DNA of 64,000 bases. It comes from Nitrosomonas sp. Its GTDB lineage: Bacteria; Pseudomonadota; Gammaproteobacteria; Burkholderiales; Nitrosomonadaceae. Of this stretch, positions 52,602 through 60,813 are shown piece after piece; the first letter of the stretch is position 1, and every line of letters starts with the position of its first letter. The translations under genes were made by a program, and so were the position numbers. The notes under the pieces were generated by a model. The model was not told the origin of the DNA. It searched no databases and saw only the letters and a list, made by a program, of their open reading frames with translations. The stretch is taken from assembly GCA_020890945.1 (NCBI GenBank), contig JAJHPK010000015.1, positions 44,854-108,853 of the forward strand. The letters are read 5' to 3'.

Positions 52602-53456
52602 ATGTTGAACAAAAACAGCTTAGCGTTAACGCCCGTCATATCAGATGCCAGGGCAGCACTTCTTTCATATTCTGAAGATAAAGTAAAAGATATAAGGGAA
52701 AAACTGGAATCAGCCTTTGAAACGTGGAAGCGTGATAACAGTATTACACCAGTTACTTATTTATTTCCTTTAAGGAACAACCATAACCCCCCAACAATTG
52801 AAAAAGCCTTTCCATTTAAATATGCAGACCTTTATATATTGGACTACGCTGATTTATTGCAGCATCTAAGGGAAAGCGCATTCTCGCCTATCGTTAAACT
52901 GGATGATGAATTCGGTTATCAATGTGTTTCAGCAGTGCTGACGTTGTCAGAAGCGGAAGCAGGTCGGATTGAATCCGCACTGAAAGCCCACGCTCCTATT
53001 GCGCGATACCTTAGGGACGAGGAAGCTAAGTTCAGAGAGATATCGCTCATAATGACAAAGGCGGCAATTCCTCATGTGGAAAGGTCAGTGAAATTTAAAG
53101 GCGGAACTGCCAAAAAGGGCAGAGTGTACGAACCCGCTGCCAGTATTAGCATTATTTGCAAGGAAATTAATTCAACACAGTTTGATCGTGTTCTTGATTT
53201 TTTAAGAGACGCTAGCAAGTGTGCACAGTTGTATAGCTCGATGGATGACGGTGAAGAATCAACGCCAGATGCAGAGAGATACGCAGATTTATATGAATCG
53301 ACGATTAATCCCATAGGCGTTAGGTTTGAGGGTGTCGATGATGACAGTAAACAAATTTACTACACGCTGCGCGGTGAAAACCCTGACAACATGAAAACGA
53401 TAAGTTTTAAAAGGCTTAGAGACATATTGACCAAGATTAAAAAAAATCTTATCTGA
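52602..53456 (+). CDS. Unknown protein directly downstream of the integrase
   Basis: A 284-residue soluble protein. The ATG at 52602 lies just after the integrase stop; a TTG 9 bp earlier is possible. No signal peptide or transmembrane helix is seen. Charged helices ('SYSEDKVKDIREKLESAFE') and a late beta-rich part ('GVRFEGVDDDSKQIYYTLRG') are visible, but no known fold is recognised. It is probably co-transcribed with the integrase. Confidence 0.62.
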   Translation: MLNKNSLALTPVISDARAALLSYSEDKVKDIREKLESAFETWKRDNSITPVTYLFPLRNNHNPPTIEKAFPFKYADLYILDYADLLQHLRESAFSPIVKLDDEFGYQCVSAVLTLSEAEAGRIESALKAHAPIARYLRDEEAKFREISLIMTKAAIPHVERSVKFKGGTAKKGRVYEPAASISIICKEINSTQFDRVLDFLRDASKCAQLYSSMDDGEESTPDAERYADLYESTINPIGVRFEGVDDDSKQIYYTLRGENPDNMKTISFKRLRDILTKIKKNLI

Positions 53457-53554
53457 GATTTCTTGCAGTCGCGCTATTGCAAGAATTGGGTATGCGATTC
53501 TCCACAAATCACTACAACATCTTAATGTTTTAAATGACAAAGGAGAAGAAATAA

Positions 53555-53839
53555 ATGAATCAAATTGCAGAACCGAAAATTATTAAATCGACATATTCTG
53601 ATTTACCTCGAAAAAATCGTATATTACTTACGGTTCGTCAATTCAGCGATAAGCACCCTGCTTTTACACAAGGCTCAATACGAAATTTAATATTTTTAGC
53701 CGAGAATAGAAAAACATCACGAGGCACAATCCAAGGCAATGGTTTGAAAATTGCATTGATAAAGATAGGGAAGAAATTGCTGATCGATGAAGAAAAATTT
53801 TTCCAATGGATAGATGAATTGCAAGGTGGTGCAAATTGA
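53555..53839 (+). CDS. Small DNA-binding (excisionase/AlpA-like) protein
   Basis: 94 residues. 'LTVRQFSDKHPAFTQGSIRN' looks like the helix-turn-helix start of a MerR/excisionase-type winged helix, and 'IKIGKKLLIDEEKFFQWIDE' matches the usual wing and final helix. Such proteins act in excision or switch on the next genes. Its stop overlaps the start of the replication protein by 3 bp. ATG has AAGGAG about 10 nt before it. Confidence 0.6.
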   Translation: MNQIAEPKIIKSTYSDLPRKNRILLTVRQFSDKHPAFTQGSIRNLIFLAENRKTSRGTIQGNGLKIALIKIGKKLLIDEEKFFQWIDELQGGAN

Positions 53840-56205
53840 GTTTAAATTTTGTACCCGAGCAGCATCAAGAAGTTTCTTATTTCAATAATAGAATAGTCAA
53901 AGAATCAACTCTTGAATCTGGGTCTTTGCCAATGCTATGCTCAGGCTATGGGCAATATCATACAGATGAGCCAGGCAAGAAAATCCGCAACCCATACACC
54001 CAAATCAATCTCGATGGAATCCGCAAACTAGTTCATGAGCCTCAAAAAGTAGACAAACCTCAAGCGCAGTGGATAATTCCTTCAACTCTACTATGTCGAA
54101 GTTTTAAAAAACAAGAGCAAAATGGCCAATTTTATTTGCTATGGGCGGATATTGATCAAAATCCAAAAGGTATACATGCTATTGCTGAAATTATTGAAAA
54201 TATAATTCCGGGAAATAATTTTGAAATTTATACTAGCAAATCAGCCTCAGAAGAAAATCAAAAATGCAGGTTATTAATTCCATCCAATCCATTGCCTGGC
54301 CGTAAATGGATTTTATGCCAAGAAATCTTAAATGATAAGTTAAGAGAAAAAGGCGTTTTACCTGATCGTAAAAGCGAAGGTGCAGCACAGCTTTGTTATT
54401 TGCCAAATCGAGGTAAATATTATGCGACCCAAAGTAAACGCGATGGCTTATCGTTTGATCCAGAGAGCGAATGGTCCGAATTTATACAAATTAAACTAGA
54501 AAAACTAGCAATCCAAAATGCAGAGTTAGAAAGAAGTAAGAGTGAAGCAAAATCAAATCTTAAAACTTTTGATTCTCTAGGATATTCGAATCTAATTGAA
54601 GCATTTAACGCACATTATAAGATTCAAGATATTTTGTTGCGAGCAGATTACGATCAAAAAGAAAACAAATTTAGGCACCCAAACTCTGAAAGTGGGTCTT
54701 TTTCTGCAAGTGTTAAAAATGATCGGGTCCATTCATTATCAAGCAAAGATCCTTTATATACTGGTGGAAGTGGAGGTGGCGCACATGATGCATTTAGTGC
54801 TTTTGTTGTGCTCTTTCATAATGGCGACCGTGATGCGGCTTTAAAAGATGCAGGTGACAGTTGGTTGACGATTGGTTATGAGTCTTGGAATACTGTTAAG
54901 CGGCGCGATTATTCACATCATGATAATAGTACTACGTTCGATGGCGACATTCATTTTACTAATGAAGAAGAGCAATCAGAAAAGTTACAGGAAGAAAAAT
55001 TTATTCTTGATTTTCCACCCGGACTAGCTGGAGAAGTAGCAGAGTATATTTTTAAAAGCAGTCGCATACCTATCAAATCCTTTTCCATTGCGGGGGCATT
55101 AACTGCTATTTCTTATTTAAATCAAAATTATAGTTATGTCTTAAATAGTGACACACCGTTAAATTTGTATCAATGTTTAATTGGGGATACAGGCAAAGGT
55201 AAAGAAGACCCTCGAAGAGCAATCAAGCGGCTAGCAGATGCAACATTTATTATTAGAAATGGGAGCCATCCAAAAATTCACGAAAGTATGGCTAGCGGAG
55301 CGGCATTGCTACGATCTCTGGATGATTTTCCAAATTCATTAATTCTTAATGATGAATTTGGAATGTATCTCCAAAATACATTGTCGGATAGAGGATCGAT
55401 TCATCAAAAGGAATTGATTAAAGATTTAATGACCTTATGGGGACTTGGGCGATCATATTTTGGTGGCAAATCCTACGCTGATAAAAAACAAAACATCGAC
55501 AGAATTGACAAGCCATATATCAATCTAATGGGTACTACTACGTCTCTTGAGTTACTTGATGGCATTACTCCCAAAGCCATTGATAACGGTTTTCTAAATA
55601 GAATTTTATTCATTCAATCAAGCGAAGAATGCTATATTAATCGCAGTCCTGAAACACTCATTAATCAGGATCTTTTACAAAAAATTTTGAGTATCAAAGG
55701 TGTTGGTGAAAAGGACGTGAGGATAAAGGAAATCGTTTACGAGGATGGCGCACATGATTTGTTAATTCAACTGGTTGAAAGCTTAGATGAAAAAGGTCAA
55801 TTTACTAACTTGTGGAGTAGAGCAGAAGAACAAGCCATAAGAGTGGCTGGGTTGCTAGCCATTGGAGATGGGGGGATTATCAAAAGGGGGCATGTTTTTT
55901 GGGCTTGGAATTATACAACTGGATCAATTAAAGCTTTCGCACGAAAACTTGATAAAGATTTCGTTGAAAATCCATTTCAAAAACAGGTCGTCAAAGCTTT
56001 AGATTTTATAAAGAATGTAAAAAAATACTCAAGTGATCAACAATTTGGCAGATATTGTGGGCGAGGTTTAATGCCGAGGGGCAAGCTCACAAAATTGTTA
56101 AAAATGAAATCTAGGGATGTTGAAGATGTCATTTTATATTTGATCGAGACTCGACAAATTAACCATTGTGATGAGGGAGGAGTTAAATGTTTTTTAGTCC
56201 GCTAA
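53836..56205 (+). CDS. Primase/helicase-like replication protein (DUF3987-type)
   Basis: A 789-residue protein starting at TTG, overlapping the previous stop. The N-terminal part contains 'FYLLWADIDQNPKG' and 'FEIYTSKSASEENQKCRLLI', which resemble the archaeo-eukaryotic primase-like fold of island replication proteins. The C-terminal part has 'YQCLIGDTGKGKEDPRRAI', an atypical P-loop (GDTGKGKE), then 'SLILNDEFGMYLQ' and 'YINLMGTTTS', as in DUF3987 helicase-like proteins. It probably replicates the excised island. Both assignments rest on pattern alone. Confidence 0.62.
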   Translation: MSLNFVPEQHQEVSYFNNRIVKESTLESGSLPMLCSGYGQYHTDEPGKKIRNPYTQINLDGIRKLVHEPQKVDKPQAQWIIPSTLLCRSFKKQEQNGQFYLLWADIDQNPKGIHAIAEIIENIIPGNNFEIYTSKSASEENQKCRLLIPSNPLPGRKWILCQEILNDKLREKGVLPDRKSEGAAQLCYLPNRGKYYATQSKRDGLSFDPESEWSEFIQIKLEKLAIQNAELERSKSEAKSNLKTFDSLGYSNLIEAFNAHYKIQDILLRADYDQKENKFRHPNSESGSFSASVKNDRVHSLSSKDPLYTGGSGGGAHDAFSAFVVLFHNGDRDAALKDAGDSWLTIGYESWNTVKRRDYSHHDNSTTFDGDIHFTNEEEQSEKLQEEKFILDFPPGLAGEVAEYIFKSSRIPIKSFSIAGALTAISYLNQNYSYVLNSDTPLNLYQCLIGDTGKGKEDPRRAIKRLADATFIIRNGSHPKIHESMASGAALLRSLDDFPNSLILNDEFGMYLQNTLSDRGSIHQKELIKDLMTLWGLGRSYFGGKSYADKKQNIDRIDKPYINLMGTTTSLELLDGITPKAIDNGFLNRILFIQSSEECYINRSPETLINQDLLQKILSIKGVGEKDVRIKEIVYEDGAHDLLIQLVESLDEKGQFTNLWSRAEEQAIRVAGLLAIGDGGIIKRGHVFWAWNYTTGSIKAFARKLDKDFVENPFQKQVVKALDFIKNVKKYSSDQQFGRYCGRGLMPRGKLTKLLKMKSRDVEDVILYLIETRQINHCDEGGVKCFLVR

Positions 56206-56519
56206 TTTCCTTTCAGTTCTCTCTAATTAGAGAACTCTTAGAACGTTTCCGGATAAGGTTTTTAGTTACAAATTCTTTATTCTTTTTTTCTTTAATACCC
56301 ATTACACCAAAAATTATTTATGGATTTTATATAGGATTAGAGAACTGGAGAATTATATTCCTGAAACCCTTTGCTGATTTGAGAAATTCATTTCTCTCAT
56401 GAACGAGACTTATGAAGATGAACAAGGATATAACTACAATGGTTAAAAAAGTAATTTAATACCATCACTCAAAGTTCAATTTGCCTTAATAATTCCTTAT
56501 ATTTTTTGAGAAATAAATT
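56206..56519. other. 314-bp gap with a 14-bp palindrome
   Basis: TCTCTAATTAGAGA (56220-56233) is a perfect palindrome; its right arm recurs in ATTAGAGAACT at 56336-56346. These may be operator sites for the next two small genes. A frame overlapping the region from 56187 has no supporting start signal and is not called. Confidence 0.45.
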
Positions 56520-56780
56520 ATGCAAAAAAAGGTAACAAATTCTCTTCAAATCATTGAAGGAGAGGTGCTGCAAGCATTGCCTACCCCACAGATAAGACTT
56601 GCGACAATAGAAGATTGTAGACGTGAAATGGCGCGAGTATATAGGGATGCACGTACACTCCGCATTGATTCTCAAGATGCTTCAAGATTCGTCTATATGC
56701 TTACTCAAATTGCTAAAATGCATGAAATTAACGATTTGGTTAAACGCCTAGAAGCTTTAGAAAACAAACAAGATGATTAG
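56520..56780 (+). CDS. Small helical island protein, unknown
   Basis: 86 residues, mostly helical. The segment 'IRLATIEDCRREMARVYRDA' and a coiled-coil end 'INDLVKRLEALENKQDD' are seen. It resembles short phage/island proteins found near packaging or regulatory genes, but no family is named. It overlaps the next gene by 8 bp. Confidence 0.62.
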   Translation: MQKKVTNSLQIIEGEVLQALPTPQIRLATIEDCRREMARVYRDARTLRIDSQDASRFVYMLTQIAKMHEINDLVKRLEALENKQDD

Positions 56781-56979
56781 CCTTAAAAGACGCATTGAAA
56801 AACTTGAAAAGCTTCGACCAAAGGGCTTTGAGGCCTTAAGTAACGAAGAACTTGACAAGAGTATTCAGAAAATGCAAAAGCTACCTGAAATTCAAGCGTT
56901 TTTAGTGGATTTCACGGACCCTTTAAACGCACGTGCTGTGGAACTTCTTAAAATAATCGGAGAATATGAAAACTTATAA
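56773..56979 (+). CDS. Small coiled-coil island protein, unknown
   Basis: 68 residues with a heptad-like N terminus ('MISLKRRIEKLEKLRPKG') and no known motif. It is coupled to the previous gene by overlap; the two may form a complex. Confidence 0.58.
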   Translation: MISLKRRIEKLEKLRPKGFEALSNEELDKSIQKMQKLPEIQAFLVDFTDPLNARAVELLKIIGEYENL

Positions 56980-57055
56980 ATAGATAGTTATTCCATAGCT
57001 AAATGCTTCTATTTTATTATAATCTGGCATATTATTGGTCCAATATTGACTTCTG

Positions 57056-58105
57056 TCATTGTCCACAGCTTGTTAGTTCACTTTTCTTGTTAACGATATA
57101 ATCAATTTCGATATTCAAGAGTCCTAGCTTGTTAATTTCTGATTTCTTTATATTTTCGTGATATCTGGATTTTTGAATATATTGCTGTATATCGTTCTCC
57201 AACGATAAACAAGCATTTCTTGTTTCATACGGCTCGGCCTCAATTCTTGACACAGTATTTTTCCATCGATTTATTGGGTCATAAAAGTTAGTTTCTACAA
57301 AATTGTTTGAACAATGTGTTATCGTTTCATCAAATTTATCAATATATTCAGAAATATTGTATAAAGTGTAAGGTGCACCAAAAAATGTTCGCAAAAAATC
57401 TGTTTTTAAGCCTTGAAATCCTTCATCAAAAACATCTCTAATTTCATAATCTTTGTCAGTCATACGTTTAATAAGCCCCATACAGAGTGGCCGAGCAAAT
57501 AATTGGTTTCCACCGATTGCACCCGAGAATATAGTGCAAATTTTCATTATAATAGAGGCTTTTTTGCACTCTTCCCTTCCTTTCTCTAAGCAATTATCAT
57601 GTGAATCACAAACCGTAAGTGGCTTATCTGGTAATTCTCCCTGTTTTGGAAGGTAGCAAGAATTATTTATAAATGCTCTATTTGAGCTTAGTGCATCTAA
57701 TGTTTCAGAATGTAGTTTTCGATATTTTTGCTCTTCTTTTGTATGCCAATCAACCCTTCCTTCTATTAGTTTCTGTTTTAAAATTAAATCCCTATACTCG
57801 TGCACTAACGAAAGATGGAATCTTGGTTTGTCGGTAAGAAAATTTTTATCATTTTTATCTAGTACAGAAAAACATTGATCCCCAGGTATATCTTTAGGAA
57901 TTTGGAAGTTTAGTATTTTATTCTTACCATTTGATATGGAAACAGTTCTTCTTTCCTTATCGACAAGTCTATATTGATCCTCATCACTATCATTGAGTGA
58001 TATTTGTACATCACTTATAGTTTGAAATGAGCTAATGGGTTTTGTTGCACATCCAGCCAATACAGCAATAAAACAAAAGAAAAATATAATTTTCATCGTT
58101 TGCAT
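57056..58105 (-). CDS. Large unknown lipoprotein, island cargo
   Basis: A 349-residue protein with a lipoprotein signal peptide ('FFFCFIAVLAGC', lipobox LAGC). Ten or so cysteines in the mature part, including 'DSHDNCLEKGREECKKAS', 'MKICTIFSGAIGG' and 'RPLCMGLIKR', suggest disulfides in the periplasm. No family is recognised. A second ATG 9 bp inside (58096) is equally possible. It is on the opposite strand to the replication genes and 77 bp from a membrane-anchored partner, so it may be one of two cargo genes of the island. Confidence 0.65.
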   Translation of the reverse strand: MQTMKIIFFFCFIAVLAGCATKPISSFQTISDVQISLNDSDEDQYRLVDKERRTVSISNGKNKILNFQIPKDIPGDQCFSVLDKNDKNFLTDKPRFHLSLVHEYRDLILKQKLIEGRVDWHTKEEQKYRKLHSETLDALSSNRAFINNSCYLPKQGELPDKPLTVCDSHDNCLEKGREECKKASIIMKICTIFSGAIGGNQLFARPLCMGLIKRMTDKDYEIRDVFDEGFQGLKTDFLRTFFGAPYTLYNISEYIDKFDETITHCSNNFVETNFYDPINRWKNTVSRIEAEPYETRNACLSLENDIQQYIQKSRYHENIKKSEINKLGLLNIEIDYIVNKKSELTSCGQ

Positions 58106-58182
58106 AATCTATTTTAAATTTTGATAAATTCACTAAATGACTAAGTTTCAGCACTTATGGGGGACTGGAAATGAACTGAACA

Positions 58183-58779
58183 TTAATGCAGACTACTTTT
58201 CCATTCTAATTTTACATTTGAAGAAGAAAAACGAGGTACAAAATCGCATGTAATTCTATCTGCACGCTTATTTATTATGTTTGTATTACAATTAATAAAT
58301 TCATAAATCTCTGTACTAGGATCTGCATTCTGATGATGGACACGATTTATGATTTTAAGATCTTCTATTTTGAAATTTGAATTTTTTGGAAAACCTTTAT
58401 TATCAATTTCTGAAATATAGCCATTAAGGGATGCAGCAAGAATCGCTTTCGAATTGCCGTATCTATAGACTCCATAATTAATGTATACTTCATACTTTTC
58501 CTCAATATTCTTCCATACTATTAAAGCATTGCCTTTTCCATACAGAGCATTCACATCCGGTTCTTCATAGATTGTATCATTATAGTATTTAGTATAATTT
58601 GACTTATAATTCCATATCCCTTCCAGGGGCTTCTCTTTAGAAAGTAAGTTGGCTATATCAACAATTTGATAATACTGGGCGGGTAAAGCCAACCACATTG
58701 TTATTAGCGTTAAAATAGCAATCAACATTTGCAAAATCTGAATTCTGCTTACTGATTTATTATTTTGGTAATGTTCCAC
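58183..58779 (-). CDS. Membrane-anchored protein with beta-rich soluble domain, unknown
   Basis: A 198-residue protein with one strong N-terminal helix ('LQMLIAILTLITMWLAL') and a soluble domain. The latter starts 'LEGIWNYKSNYTKYY' and continues 'GNALIVWKNIEEKYEVYINYG' in beta-strand-like alternation. That is the pattern of a small beta-barrel after a membrane segment. It appears to start with GTG and has no clear Shine-Dalgarno sequence. It probably forms a unit with the lipoprotein gene downstream. No family is recognised. Confidence 0.6.
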   Translation of the reverse strand: MEHYQNNKSVSRIQILQMLIAILTLITMWLALPAQYYQIVDIANLLSKEKPLEGIWNYKSNYTKYYNDTIYEEPDVNALYGKGNALIVWKNIEEKYEVYINYGVYRYGNSKAILAASLNGYISEIDNKGFPKNSNFKIEDLKIINRVHHQNADPSTEIYEFINCNTNIINKRADRITCDFVPRFSSSNVKLEWKSSLH

Positions 58780-59100
58780 TTATATTTACACCCATATATT
58801 GTTTTAAAGAAACGTAACATTTAATTATTTCAGATAGAATTCTATAATTCAATGTATTTTTGAGTTTCACAGTATTGTAGAATTTAATTAAACGAAATGG
58901 CTGATCACGCATATCGGCTTTTTTTAAAAGGAATGAGCAGCGGTGCGGCTTTATGATTCCAACTCAAAAAATATAAGTGTAGCTTCCTACACCGGATTTA
59001 ACACTCTGCAACTTACATCAGAAATTGCATTCTACTTATCATCTTTCATTGATCTAAGCAAAATATTCAACTATTTGAGGCGGAGAGGTATTTATTAGAT
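58780..59100. other. Non-coding stretch with a terminator-like hairpin
   Basis: No gene is seen. GCTGAT (58900-58905) and ATCGGC (58913-58918) pair and are followed by seven T at 58919-58925, a terminator reading on the forward strand. No forward gene ends nearby, so it could end a small RNA or the island's forward transcript. Confidence 0.4.
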
Positions 59101-59105
59101 TTCTG

Positions 59106-59123
59106 TGGGGCACTGGTGGGGCA
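59106..59123 (+). promoter_or_regulatory. Integrase arm-type site pair, right
   Basis: Two TGGGGCA copies at 59106 and 59117, 11 bp apart. The surrounding TTCTGTGGGGCACTGGTGGG is identical to the left pair. A perfect 8-bp hairpin (59125-59132 with 59138-59145) follows at once. Confidence 0.6.
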
Positions 59124-59238
59124 CTTGCTGGTAAAAAACCAGCAAATTACACAATAAATGGGCACAAAGTATTTTGATTAACTTGTTGTTTTATTTAATG
59201 TAGTTTGTTGTTGAGTGTTGCTGTTTATACCATGATTA

Positions 59239-59286
59239 GGAATCATAATCCGTTGGTCCGGGGTTCAAATCCCTGATTCGCCACCA
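59239..59286 (+). repeat. attR of island 1
   Basis: This is an exact 48-bp copy of 51204-51251. The bases to its left do not extend the tRNA, so this copy is not a tRNA gene. Confidence 0.92.
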
Positions 59287-59310
59287 TAAATCAATGAGTT
59301 AGGCTAATAT

Positions 59311-60333
59311 CTAACCTTTATTTTTTCTGGTGTGACAAAATTGTGTCATCAAGAAGATTTGAAACCAACTCGGCGTGCTGCATAAGTTGCGGCTTTGATA
59401 GGTGTGCGTATCTCTTACCATCGTTTCCGACTCCCAGCCACCAAGCTCCTGCAGAACATTCATAGGCGTGCCTTGTTGAGCCAACCAACTTGCCCATGTA
59501 TGGCGCAGATCATGCCATCGAAAGTTTTCTATTTCCGCTCGTTTTAATGCCTTTTTCCATGAACGAGTATTAGCGCCTGCAATGGGATTACCTTGATATG
59601 TAAAAACCCTGCTGGTATGTTTACCGATTTGTCGAGATAAAACTGACATGGCCACGGAATTTAGTGGAACATGAATTGCTTTTCTTGCCTTGGCTTGATC
59701 GGGATGTATCCATGCCGCTTTTCTATCTAGATCAACCTGGCTCCATTCCAGATTAAGAATATTTGATTGCCTTAATCCGGTGGATAGCGCGAATATCACC
59801 ATTTCCCGTTGATGGACTGGCAGTTCAATCAGAAGTCGCTTTACTTGCTCCGGCGTTAGCCATCGTATGCGACGCTTAGGTTCTGGAAACAATCTAAACT
59901 TTGGAACTTTGTCGATCAACTCCCAATCATGACAAGCTTTTCTAAGAATTGTCCGTATCAAAGATAGATATCGGTTAGTCGTTGAAGGGCTAGCCTCTTT
60001 GGCTTTGATATGTGCAATTTGATCTATCAGTTTTCGATCAATCTCAATCAATAGCTTGCTACGCAAAAATTGCTGCAACCATCTCAGTTTTTCTTTATCT
60101 TCTTTATGGGTAGCTTTATGCTGTGAATCAAGTAAAAACTTACAAGCTGCTTCATCCCATTTGTGCCCAGGCTTTTCCCCCAATTGCTGAATGCGCCATG
60201 ATTCAGCTTTTAGCTTGTCATGATATTCTTGCGCTTGGGTTTTGTCGGTTGTGCCAGCAGAGCATCTAATACGCTCTCCTGCTGGTGTGGTGAACGTGAT
60301 CCACCACGTATTACCGCGTTTGTAGAGTGGCAT
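59311..60333 (-). pseudogene. Tyrosine integrase of island 2, frameshifted before the catalytic tyrosine
   Basis: 340 codons. The N-terminal arm-binding part ('RGNTWWITFTTPAGERIR') and the catalytic domain are clear, with 'ALSTGLRQSNILNLEW', 'HDLRHTWASWLAQQGTPM' and 'LQELGGWES'. After 'ETMV' the open frame reads nonsense. The other frame carries on as 'KRYAHLSKPQLMQHAELVSN' and ends at a TAA at 59318-59320. So one base was lost near 59416-59419, and the RYAHL tyrosine (codon 59408-59410) is out of frame. The enzyme is probably dead unless frameshifting occurs. Confidence 0.82.
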
Positions 60334-60542
60334 ATACTTGCCTCCTTTTCTGAAACCACTCGCAACGCTTGCCGAGGGATAGAATACTGCGACCTGATGT
60401 ATTCAACAAGATCATCAAGAATAAAAACCCATTGTTTGCCAATTTTTGCGCCCGGCAATCGACCAGATTTAGCACGTCGTCGTACTTCTTCTGCATGCAT
60501 CTTGAGAAAATTTGCTGCTTCAGTGAGTAAAAGTGTTTTCAT
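60210..60542 (-). CDS. Helix-turn-helix excisionase-like protein
   Basis: A 110-residue protein starting at ATG 60542. The first 55 residues ('LLTEAANFLKMHAEEVRRRA' to 'QWVFILDDLVEYIRSQY') are a MerR/excisionase-type winged helix, with 'LPGAKIGKQW' as the wing. The rest runs in another frame over the integrase start (124-bp overlap). The excisionase-integrase order and overlap are typical of such islands. Confidence 0.8.
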   Translation of the reverse strand: MKTLLLTEAANFLKMHAEEVRRRAKSGRLPGAKIGKQWVFILDDLVEYIRSQYSIPRQALRVVSEKEASICHSTNAVIRGGSRSPHQQESVLDALLAQPTKPKRKNIMTS

Positions 60543-60813
60543 AGCGCGTTGGTTTATCGTGATTATTAAAACCAAAATTTCTTTTGATATAACCTTCTTT
60601 CGACACTTGCCATAAGGGAGCGGTAAGCATTGAAATTAATGTTTGGCGGCAGCAATTTGAAACTTCAGTCGATTGGAAACACAACACTGTCCAAGCTTCA
60701 TAAAATAAACCAGGATTAATTTGATGAGGGAGAACACCGATCCGATTTGCTTCAGCAAATATATTTGCAAGTTCACCCATTGCCCAATCAAGATCGTCCA
60801 CTTCAAATTTCAT
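60520..60813 (-). CDS. Small protein between rep and excisionase, unknown
   Basis: 97 residues from ATG 60813, which has AAGGA 8 nt upstream. The segment 'DDLDWAMGELANIFAEANRI' is followed by 'CFQSTEVSNCCRQTLISML', with three cysteines in the first half. No family is recognised. It overlaps rep by 11 bp and the excisionase gene by 23 bp, so all are translationally linked. Confidence 0.65.
   Translation of the reverse strand: MKFEVDDLDWAMGELANIFAEANRIGVLPHQINPGLFYEAWTVLCFQSTEVSNCCRQTLISMLTAPLWQVSKEGYIKRNFGFNNHDKPTRYENTFTH

Larger units (their letters stand above)
51252..59286. mobile_element. Genomic island 1, 8.0 kb, tRNA-integrated
   Basis: The stretch is bounded by the 48-bp direct repeats and carries an integrase next to the tRNA copy. 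Its genes are more AT-rich than the flanking core and mostly unrecognised. No structural phage, conjugation or relaxase gene is visible, so it may be a satellite or a cargo island needing a helper. Confidence 0.88.

Noticed and set aside
56187-56402. 71-codon forward frame after the replication protein
   Set aside because: It overlaps the end of the preceding gene, is rich in Phe/Ile/Leu as AT-rich noise gives, and crosses a palindrome.
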